Shown: positions 7,859 to 12,630 of the stretch, one piece after another
Layout: the number at the start of each line of letters is the position of its first letter
How positions within the stretch are numbered: the stretch's first letter is position 1
Assembly: GCA_900553315.1 (NCBI GenBank)
Contig: USCW01000031.1
Coordinates: 1-12,630 of the forward strand
Direction: 5' to 3'
Length of the DNA: 12,630 nucleotides
Source of the DNA: an uncultured Eubacteriales bacterium
GTDB taxonomy: Bacteria > Bacillota > Clostridia > Christensenellales > Aristaeellaceae
Made by a program: the position numbers and the translations under genes
The notes under the pieces: model-generated
What the model was told of the DNA's origin: nothing
Databases searched by the model: none
What the model saw: the letters and a program-made list of their open reading frames with translations, nothing else

Positions 7859-7896
7859 AAAGCCGCCGCAGAGGGCAGAAGCTCTGCGGCGGCTTT
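7859..7896. terminator. Bidirectional intrinsic terminator
   Basis: Perfect 15-bp arms AAAGCCGCCGCAGAG (7859-7873) and CTCTGCGGCGGCTTT (7882-7896) enclose an 8-base loop. The hairpin sits between the convergent stops at 7847 and 7906. Reading leftward the stem is followed by TTTT; reading rightward the arm itself supplies TTT. It can therefore serve both the operon and the minus-strand gene. Confidence 0.9.
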
Positions 7897-7905
7897 GGTA
7901 TGGGC

Positions 7906-8925
7906 TTACTTTTTCAGGTGCTCCCGAACGACCTCCATCAAGGAGGAGTTCTGCACGAACATTCCCGTGGGTACGTCGGGATCGGAAAGGTAGAATTCCC
8001 CCGAGGGCACCACGGACAGGGTACAGTCATCGGTGGAAATGATCTGGTCAATGTGACGCAGGTCGCGCCTAAGTTCAATGGGGAACTGCGCCGATACGGG
8101 CTGACGCTTCAGGCGAAGCAGCTCCTCGTCCATGGCGTTGCGGAGCGCCGGATCACAGCTGCAACGGGGAAGGAAAAAGTGCAGCATGCAATCCGGGTCG
8201 CCGGGACAGGCCATTCCCGTGCCATTTTGCAGGGCGGCTAGATCGGCTTCGCTGTCGTAGAAGGTGCAGAGACCGTAAAGCCGCTTGTGCTCCCGCAGAA
8301 AGGGCGCGGAGGTGAAGGTGGGGCCGTCCTGTACGGCGATCAGCATCACATTGTCCGTGCCCTCCAGCTCGTCCAGCGTTTCATTGGTCAGGCGGCTGTC
8401 CATGGAAACGACCGACAACGCACAGGTGGCATAGTCGGCGGAAAGCCGATGGATCAGCGCCGTATCCAGCTGACAGTCCACCAGCAGGTAGGCATAAATC
8501 CCCATGCGCATTCCCTGTTCCATCAGGGCGCGAATGGCCTCCTCCGCCAAGGGCGCACCTGTTGGTGCAGAACGGATGATGGTCAGCAGCCACGGTATAT
8601 TGCAGTTCAGCTCCGCTTCCAGCGAACGAATCGTTGCCGCACCACGCGTCCAGCTTTCGTAGCCTATGTTCAGGCAGAAATGCTCGATATAGCGGTTATC
8701 CACCTGCGTCCATGCACGCTCGGCAAGCTGATAATAGGGATGGTTGTCATCACGCAGCATCTGCTGCACCACCAGAAAGAAATTGCTTTGGAAGGGACCG
8801 CTGGAATAATGCTCGCCATATTCCACCAGCGTGCGCAGGGAACGGCGGAAGGATTGCTTGGACCGGTTCTTCAAGGCCTGACGGACGGCGACCTCAACCA
8901 TCAATCGAGAAACGTCGCTTGACAT
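7906..8925 (-). CDS. Uncharacterised protein, possibly a degenerate radical SAM/SPASM protein
   Basis: A 339-residue soluble protein without signal peptide or membrane segments. A basic helical N-terminal part (1-75) is followed by alternating strands and helices suggestive of a TIM-barrel-like core. 'CLNIGYESWTRGAATIR' (84-100) and 'NIPWLLTIIR' (109-118) lie where a radical SAM cluster strand might be, but there is no CxxxCxxC. 'IRALMEQGMRMGIYAYLLV' (131-149) and 'NVMLIAVQDG' (192-201) resemble later barrel strands. The end 'CTLSVVPSGEFYLSDPDVPTG' (starting at Cys301) and 'SSLMEVV' resemble a SPASM domain that has lost its second cysteine. This reading rests on pattern alone. The ATG at 8923-8925 has AAAGGG about nine bases upstream. 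It converges on the operon and is probably monocistronic, with the promoter at 8955-8963. Function is unknown. Confidence 0.7.
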   Translation of the reverse strand: MSSDVSRLMVEVAVRQALKNRSKQSFRRSLRTLVEYGEHYSSGPFQSNFFLVVQQMLRDDNHPYYQLAERAWTQVDNRYIEHFCLNIGYESWTRGAATIRSLEAELNCNIPWLLTIIRSAPTGAPLAEEAIRALMEQGMRMGIYAYLLVDCQLDTALIHRLSADYATCALSVVSMDSRLTNETLDELEGTDNVMLIAVQDGPTFTSAPFLREHKRLYGLCTFYDSEADLAALQNGTGMACPGDPDCMLHFFLPRCSCDPALRNAMDEELLRLKRQPVSAQFPIELRRDLRHIDQIISTDDCTLSVVPSGEFYLSDPDVPTGMFVQNSSLMEVVREHLKK

Positions 8926-8954
8926 ACCATCACCCTTTCTTACATATCAATGGC

Positions 8955-8963
8955 AGTATAGCA
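8955..8963 (-). promoter_or_regulatory. Extended -10 promoter for the 339-residue protein
   Basis: On the minus strand the sequence reads TGCTATACT, an extended -10 (TGn plus TATACT), about 30 bases upstream of the start codon at 8925. No good -35 is seen at 17 bases, which an extended -10 can tolerate. Confidence 0.5.
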
Positions 8964-9018
8964 AAGGAAATAGCAAAAGGGAATGGACAGTTTATTGTTT
9001 TGTTGCATCGGGGGCTTA

Positions 9019-9050
9019 CTTTGGGACAAACGGGCGCGATTGTCCCAAAG
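9019..9050. repeat. Perfect 11-bp inverted repeat
   Basis: The arms CTTTGGGACAA (9019-9029) and TTGTCCCAAAG (9040-9050) flank a 10-base spacer in the divergent intergenic region 8926-9219. It lies about 60-90 bases upstream of the minus-strand -10 and 90 bases ahead of the plus-strand -35. There is no T-run on either side, so a regulator site or a stable RNA hairpin is more likely than a terminator. Confidence 0.7.
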
Positions 9051-9120
9051 AACGGCGCAAAGGTATCAAAAAGCAAGAAAATTTAGGCAAATTTGTTGAA
9101 AAACATGTGGAAAAACTGGG

Positions 9121-9142
9121 AACCTGTACTTGGGTACAGGTT
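9121..9142. promoter_or_regulatory. Operator-like perfect dyad overlapping a -35 box
   Basis: The arms AACCTGTAC (9121-9129) and GTACAGGTT (9134-9142) are perfectly complementary around a TTGG centre. The right arm ends inside the TTGACA of the promoter at 9141-9169, so a protein bound here should block RNA polymerase. Size and symmetry fit a dimeric repressor of a TetR, GntR or similar type; no such gene is in the window. Confidence 0.6.
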
Positions 9143-9169
9143 GACAGTTACAGTCCGACTTGGTATGCT
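9141..9169 (+). promoter_or_regulatory. Consensus sigma-A promoter of the small exported protein
   Basis: TTGACA (9141-9146), a 17-base spacer and TATGCT (9164-9169) preceded by TGG, an extended -10. The start is expected near 9176, giving a leader of about 44 bases. Together with a perfect ribosome binding site this predicts strong expression when not repressed. Confidence 0.8.
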
Positions 9170-9219
9170 CGTATCGTTTGGCAAAAATGCCAAAGAAAAA
9201 TTAAGGAGGACGACCCTAT

Positions 9220-9717
9220 ATGACGAAGAAACTTGTTGCTCTGGTAATGGCCCTGATGATGCTGCTGAGCGTGACCGCGCTGGCGGAGACTGCGGATACC
9301 TCCGATTGGGCGACCTATAATTTCGAAGACGCTCAGTTGACCATCAGCTGCCCGGCAGATATGGCGGCTGTGGAGCTGACGGATGAGCAGACCGAGGCGG
9401 GCATTTGCTTTGCTACTGCCGCTGCGGACGGATCCCTGTCCATGGCGGTGTATTGCTTCGATCCCGAAGGCGCGACCCTTGCGGATGCGCAGGCTGAAAT
9501 GGAAACCACGGAAGGCTATCAGTGCGCGGCCAATCAGGTGAACGGCATTGACGTGGTGGCTTTCTCTACCGTTGCAAACGAGACCGCTGTGCTGGGCTGC
9601 CTGGTGATGGGCGCGGACGGCTATGTGTATCAGTTCATGTTCATGCCCACCAATGACGCGGGCACTCAGATGGCTGACCAGATCATCAGCACGCTGAACG
9701 TGCTGAAGGCAGAGTAA
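9220..9717 (+). CDS. Small exported protein, DcrB/PsbP-like fold suspected
   Basis: A 165-residue protein with a Sec signal peptide (MTKK, Met/Leu-rich core, cleavage after A-L-A at 22). The mature part of about 143 residues is acidic and has no further membrane segment. The pattern 'YNFEDAQLTISCPADM' (33-48), 'GSLSMAVYCFD' (71-81), 'VNGIDVVAFST' (106-116) and 'GYVYQFMFMP', then 'ADQIISTLNVL', recalls the small PsbP/DcrB/DUF1795-type alpha-beta proteins, where strands alternate with an 'NGxxxxxF' loop and a final helix. I could not match a named family with certainty. AAGGAGG at 9203-9209 lies 10 bases before the ATG. It is a single-gene unit with its own strong promoter, an operator-like dyad and a terminator, suggesting an abundant, regulated envelope or secreted protein. 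Confidence 0.75.
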   Translation: MTKKLVALVMALMMLLSVTALAETADTSDWATYNFEDAQLTISCPADMAAVELTDEQTEAGICFATAAADGSLSMAVYCFDPEGATLADAQAEMETTEGYQCAANQVNGIDVVAFSTVANETAVLGCLVMGADGYVYQFMFMPTNDAGTQMADQIISTLNVLKAE

Positions 9718-9723
9718 AATAAT

Positions 9724-9751
9724 CACGAAAGCAACTGAGGCTGCTTTCGTG
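9724..9751. repeat. Hairpin 1 after the small exported protein
   Basis: Perfect 10-bp arms CACGAAAGCA (9724-9733) and TGCTTTCGTG (9742-9751) around an 8-base loop, seven bases past the stop codon. The T-rich side faces the minus strand (ATTATTTTA), so as a terminator it would suit leftward transcription better than rightward. Confidence 0.7.
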
Positions 9752-9756
9752 AGGAG

Positions 9757-9801
9757 GCGTTGCAGCATTCACCGACCAGAGGCCGTCGAATGCTGCAACG
9801 C
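9757..9801. repeat. Hairpin 2: perfect 14-bp stem
   Basis: The arms GCGTTGCAGCATTC (9757-9770) and GAATGCTGCAACGC (9788-9801) enclose a 17-base loop. No T-run follows. In the transcript of the upstream gene it would form a stable 3'-UTR stem, useful for mRNA protection or as a small-RNA body. Confidence 0.75.
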
Positions 9802-9813
9802 TGCTGCTTGTCT

Positions 9814-9845
9814 AAACAGGGCTTCCGTAATGGAGGCCCTGTTTT
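9814..9845 (+). terminator. Intrinsic terminator of the small exported protein
   Basis: The arm AAACAGGGCTTCC (9814-9826) pairs with GGAGGCCCTGTTT (9832-9844) with one G-T wobble around a 5-base loop, and the stem runs into TTTT (9842-9845). This is the classic rho-independent form. It separates the upstream gene from the ABC operon. Confidence 0.85.
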
Positions 9846-9854
9846 GCTGTATTT

Positions 9855-9878
9855 GCTTCAAAAAGCGACATTTGAAGC
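9855..9878. repeat. Inverted repeat upstream of the ABC promoter
   Basis: The arms GCTTCAAA (9855-9862) and TTTGAAGC (9871-9878) around an 8-base spacer, about 30 bases before the -35 of the ABC exporter promoter. The position would suit an activator or repressor site; an 8-bp dyad could also be chance. Confidence 0.4.
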
Positions 9879-9908
9879 GGCATACATGGAATTTTAAACA
9901 TATTTTAC

Positions 9909-9937
9909 TTGTTGTGATGGGGGAAACATGCTATGAT
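9909..9937 (+). promoter_or_regulatory. Promoter of the ABC exporter operon
   Basis: TTGTTG (9909-9914), a 17-base spacer and TATGAT (9932-9937) with a preceding TGC, giving an extended -10. The start is expected near 9944, leaving a leader of only about 22 bases that consists largely of the G-run ribosome binding site. Confidence 0.7.
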
Positions 9938-9949
9938 GAGACGAACAAA

Positions 9950-9959
9950 GGGGGGGGGG
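9950..9959 (+). promoter_or_regulatory. 10-G run serving as ribosome binding site
   Basis: Ten consecutive G (9950-9959), preceded by AAA and ending six bases before the ATG at 9966. It occupies the Shine-Dalgarno position and is the only purine-rich element there. Homopolymer G runs are prone to slippage, so its length may vary; it could also be a sequencing or assembly error. Confidence 0.6.
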
Positions 9960-9965
9960 ACAAAC

Positions 9966-10706
9966 ATGATTCAGTTTGAGCATGTGAGTAAGTGCTATGC
10001 CAAGGGGCGCGACAAAGCGCTGGACGATTTGACATTGCACGTCGGTAAGGGCAAGGTATTCGGCTTCATCGGCCCCAATGGTGCGGGCAAGACCACCACC
10101 ATCAAGCTGCTGACCGGCATTTTAACGCCCACGGAGGGTACTGTGACCATCGGCGGTCGGGATATGGCGAAGGAGCCGCTGGAGGCCAAGCGGCTGATCG
10201 GCTTTGTGCCGGACAGCCATGAAATGTATGAGCGTCTGACGGGACTGGAATACCTGAACTTCATGGCGGATATGTACGATGTGGGTGCGGCAGAGCGCAA
10301 ACAGCATATGGAAAAGTATCTGTCGCTGTTTGAATTGGAAAACGCGGCGGGGGATCAGATTCGCAGTTATTCCCGCGGCATGAAGCAGAAGCTGACCATT
10401 ATCGGCGCGCTGATCCATCAGCCGCCGCTGTGGGTGCTGGATGAACCCATGGTGGGCCTGGACCCCAAGGCGGCTCATCTGCTGAAAGAAGAAATGCGCC
10501 GCCATTGCGACGCGGGCAACACGGTGTTTTTCTCCACGCATGTGCTGGATGTGGCGGAGAAGCTGTGCGACGAGATTGCCATCATCAACAAGGGCAAGCT
10601 GATCGCCGAGGGCACGCTGGAGGAGCTGCGCAGCGGCGAGAAGGGCGCTAGCCTGGAGCAGCTGTTCTTGGAGATGACCGGGGAAGCGGAGGATGCGGCG
10701 CTATGA
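9966..10706 (+). CDS. ABC exporter ATP-binding protein
   Basis: A 246-residue nucleotide-binding subunit that should power the permease encoded next to it. Visible motifs are Walker A 'GPNGAGKT' (36-43), signature 'YSRGM' (135-139), Walker B 'LWVLDEP' (155-161) with catalytic Glu160, the D-loop 'GLDP' (164-167) and the switch His192 in 'STHVL'. The Q-loop position reads 'GFVPD' (79-83), with Asp in place of the usual Gln, a change I believe recurs in related drug- and peptide-exporter ATPases. The ATG at 9966 is chosen because an in-frame ATG at 9933 overlaps the -10 box and would precede the transcript start. The stop overlaps the permease ATG (ATGA). The substrate cannot be told from sequence; export of a lipid, peptide or drug is likely for this architecture. 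Confidence 0.93.
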   Translation: MIQFEHVSKCYAKGRDKALDDLTLHVGKGKVFGFIGPNGAGKTTTIKLLTGILTPTEGTVTIGGRDMAKEPLEAKRLIGFVPDSHEMYERLTGLEYLNFMADMYDVGAAERKQHMEKYLSLFELENAAGDQIRSYSRGMKQKLTIIGALIHQPPLWVLDEPMVGLDPKAAHLLKEEMRRHCDAGNTVFFSTHVLDVAEKLCDEIAIINKGKLIAEGTLEELRSGEKGASLEQLFLEMTGEAEDAAL

Positions 10707-12388
10707 ACAAGTTTGGCGTGCTGATGCGGCTGAACATCCGCAATCGGCTGGCGGCGCTTCGCGGCGGCGGTCTGCGCGGTGAGAGCGGCAAGGGCAAGGC
10801 CGGGAAGATCGCCACGGGCTTTTTCGTTGGCCTTGCGTACTTGATGATACTGGCCATGGTAATTTTCTTTGAGTTTGCGGTGTTCGAGAGCCTAAAGGCA
10901 ATCGGATGCCCGGAGCTGCTGCTGTCCATGGCGCTTACCGTCGTCATGGCGGGCATGGTGCTGATGAGCTTCTTCTATGTGCTGACCTCGCTGTATTACG
11001 GGCGGGATATCACCTTTCTGGCGAGCCTGCCCGCCACCTCTCGGACGATCTTCGGGGCAAAACTAAGTGAGGTGCTGCTGGGAGAGACGGGCATCGCGGC
11101 GGTGGCGCTGCTGCCCGCCATGGTGCTTTACGGCGTGAATGTACCTGTGGACGCGTTTTATTGGGTGCGTATGGTGCTGGTGGTATTGACCAGCGCCATG
11201 ATGCCTGTTTCGCTGACGGCGCTGCTGGCGACGGTGGTGGTGCGGCTGACGGGCGGCAGCAAGCATAAGGACGCAGTGACGATCCTGTACAGCATCCTCA
11301 TCATGGTGCTTGTGCTGTGGATAGAGTTCAGCTTTATGGGCTCAACGAATGATGACGGCGACCTGAATGTGATGATTCAGATGCTGGTGAATCAGCAGGG
11401 GCTCATGCGTCAGATGGCGCAGGCGTTTCCGCCGTCTTGGTGGGCGATGCAGGGCTTGCAGGGCGATTGGCTGCATTTGCTGGGCTTTGTGGCTTGCTCG
11501 GTGGGCTGCTATGGGCTGTTCTGGGCGCTGCTGGGGCGGCGGTATCTGCCGCTCTGCTTGTCCCTGACGGAGAACGGTACTTCGCGTCGGCGGAGCAAGG
11601 CGAAGGTGAAGGGAGTGCGTCAGCGCAGTCCGCTGATGGCGCTGTATCTGCGGGAGTGCAAGGAGGTTTTGCGCACGCCGACCTATGCCTACAACAGCCT
11701 TGCGGGAATTATTATGATGCCTGTCATGCTGATTGCAGGGCTGTACAGTGCGCAGAGCGCGGATAATACGGGCATGGGTGTGATGCTGGAAATGCTGCGC
11801 AGTCTGCTGATGCTTGCGCCGAAGGAATACATTTTCCTTGGCATGGTGGCGCTGCTGACTTTTGTCTGCTGCATCAATCCGGCTATTGACACGGCGGTAT
11901 CCCGGGAGGGGGCACGGCACGCCTTTGGGCGGACGCTGCCGGTATCCTTCCGCACGCAGCTGAAGGCAAAGCTGATGATGGGACTCAGCATCAACGAAGC
12001 TTCGGCACTGGTGGGCGTGGCGGTATTTATCGTATTATTGCCGGCGCTCTGGTGGGTGGCTGTGCTGGCGTTCCTGTTTATGCAGGTGACGAATTTGGGG
12101 CTGAGCAGCTTCAGTCTGCTGCTGGATGTGAAGCGGCCGAAGTTCCATTGGACGAACGAGCAGCAAGCGATCAAGCAGAACGGCAATATTGCGCTGGGAA
12201 TGCTGATTTCGCTGGTACTGCTGGCAGTTCCGGTGGCGGCGTTTGTGCTGTTGTTGGGGAAGCTGTCTCTGACGGTTTGCATGGTGGTGGTGTTGGCAAT
12301 CTGCGTGGCGGAGGCTGCTGTCGGTTATGCTTTGCTGATGCGAGCGGCGGACACAAGCTATGCGGCGCTGGAGGATACCGGCGCGTGA
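10703..12388 (+). CDS. ABC exporter permease, large two-half type
   Basis: A 561-residue membrane protein with about 12 predicted helices (roughly 38-62, 72-97, 122-146, 154-181, 191-213, 257-279, 333-350, 376-396, 432-450, 451-472, 498-519, 522-546). Two halves are evident: 'SLPATSRTIFGAKL' (108-121) in the first and 'TLPVSFRTQLKAKL' (411-424) in the second occupy the same place relative to the helices and probably contact the ATPase. A basic loop (293-308) joins the halves. 'DVKRPKFHWTNEQQAIKQN' (475-493) resembles the loop typical of the putative ABC-exporter permease family I associate with Pfam ABC_tran_2 (PF16949). Being a fused two-half permease, one copy with two ATPase subunits would make a full exporter. 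It is translationally coupled to the ATPase. Its stop lies only three bases before the -35 of the rnpB promoter. Confidence 0.88.
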   Translation: MNKFGVLMRLNIRNRLAALRGGGLRGESGKGKAGKIATGFFVGLAYLMILAMVIFFEFAVFESLKAIGCPELLLSMALTVVMAGMVLMSFFYVLTSLYYGRDITFLASLPATSRTIFGAKLSEVLLGETGIAAVALLPAMVLYGVNVPVDAFYWVRMVLVVLTSAMMPVSLTALLATVVVRLTGGSKHKDAVTILYSILIMVLVLWIEFSFMGSTNDDGDLNVMIQMLVNQQGLMRQMAQAFPPSWWAMQGLQGDWLHLLGFVACSVGCYGLFWALLGRRYLPLCLSLTENGTSRRRSKAKVKGVRQRSPLMALYLRECKEVLRTPTYAYNSLAGIIMMPVMLIAGLYSAQSADNTGMGVMLEMLRSLLMLAPKEYIFLGMVALLTFVCCINPAIDTAVSREGARHAFGRTLPVSFRTQLKAKLMMGLSINEASALVGVAVFIVLLPALWWVAVLAFLFMQVTNLGLSSFSLLLDVKRPKFHWTNEQQAIKQNGNIALGMLISLVLLAVPVAAFVLLLGKLSLTVCMVVVLAICVAEAAVGYALLMRAADTSYAALEDTGA

Positions 12389-12391
12389 CGC

Positions 12392-12420
12392 TTGACAAAC
12401 GGGGGAAAAGCGGGTATCAT
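12392..12420 (+). promoter_or_regulatory. Consensus promoter of rnpB
   Basis: TTGACA (12392-12397), a 17-base spacer, then TATCAT (12415-12420). Start expected near 12427, matching the start of the RNA. No terminator separates it from the exporter, so read-through from the permease gene may add to rnpB transcription. Confidence 0.85.
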
Positions 12421-12427
12421 ACCTTTC

Positions 12428-12630
12428 TGCGAGGTGACTAGGCGATCGCGTGCCATTAGGGCATGAGGAAAGTCCGAGCACCACAGGGCATGGGTGCCGG
12501 TTAACGGCCGGTGGAGGCGACTCCAAGGAGAGTGCAACAGAGATATACCGCCAGCGCTTGCGCTGGTAAGGCTGGAAAGGCGAGGTAAGAGCTCACCCGC
12601 GGCTTGGCGACTTGTCCGCGATGTAAACCC
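12428..12630 (+). ncRNA. rnpB: RNase P RNA, 5' part (runs off the right edge)
   Basis: The catalytic RNA of ribonuclease P, which trims the 5' leader from precursor tRNAs. Conserved stretches appear in the right order: GAGGAAAGTCC (12465-12475, the P4 region), AGGGCA, the GTGCCGG/CCGGT stem, AGTGCAACAGAGA (12531-12543), ACCGCC, a short CAGCGC/GCGCTG hairpin, GGTAAGGCTGGAAAGG, GGTAAGAGCTCACC and GTAAACCC at the edge. The order and motifs fit the ancestral A type rather than the Bacillus B type. About 203 bases are present out of a usual 350-400, so the 3' half lies beyond the window. The 5' end is set by the promoter and is accurate to a few bases. Confidence 0.95.

Noticed and set aside
8287..9086. 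Plus-strand open frames opposite the 339-residue protein and into the intergenic region.
   Set aside because: Low-quality composition and no ribosome binding site; the minus strand carries the promoter and protein-like sequence.
9100..9120. TGTGGAAAA at about 9105 as a DnaA box.
   Set aside because: One mismatch to the consensus, a single copy, and no replication genes nearby.
9093..9320. 75-codon plus-strand open frame covering the promoter of the small exported protein.
   Set aside because: It spans the dyad, promoter and ribosome binding site and has no start signal of its own.
9933..9965. Upstream in-frame ATG for the ABC ATPase.
   Set aside because: It lies within the -10 box and before the expected transcript start; the encoded residues would come from the G run.

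Overview
The window looks like chromosomal DNA of a moderately GC-rich, Gram-positive Clostridia-type bacterium. The signs are strong AAGGAGG-type ribosome binding sites, sigma-A promoters with 17-bp spacers, frequent ATGA stop/start overlaps, lysine/arginine-led Sec signal peptides ending in AxA, and an A-type-looking RNase P RNA. The lineage is inferred from style; no marker here fixes it. I see no mobile element, CRISPR array, tRNA or phage gene.

Left part (1-751): an unassigned edge stretch with a GC-rich hairpin is followed by a small minus-strand DMT/YdcZ-type membrane protein. Divergent from it, a near-consensus promoter at 676-704 starts a five-gene plus-strand operon (752-7847). In order the genes are a cytoplasmic protein with a divergent GH127/DUF1680 fold, a tRNA-dihydrouridine synthase, and three large exported proteins of unknown function. 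The first three genes are joined by ATGA overlaps; the last two have their own strong ribosome binding sites 24-25 bases after the preceding stop. The three exported proteins seem to share a layout and are probably very diverged paralogs. A GC-rich bidirectional terminator (7859-7896) closes the operon.

Middle part (7906-9845): a convergent minus-strand gene encodes a 339-residue protein that reads like a radical SAM/SPASM protein stripped of its iron-sulfur cysteines. Its divergent neighbour is a well-expressed-looking 165-residue exported protein. That gene's promoter carries a perfect dyad running into the -35 box, and its end carries three consecutive hairpins, the last a good intrinsic terminator.

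Right part (9846-12630): a two-gene ABC exporter operon (ATPase, then a roughly 12-helix permease with an internal duplication) has a 10-G run as its ribosome binding site. Four bases after the permease stop begins a textbook promoter for rnpB, whose first ~200 bases lie in the window before it runs off the right edge.

The most interesting items are the three exported paralogs translationally tied to a tRNA-modification gene, two enzyme-fold proteins that appear to have lost their catalytic residues (the GH127-like and radical-SAM-like ones), the operator-like dyad at 9121-9142, and the poly-G ribosome binding site of the exporter.
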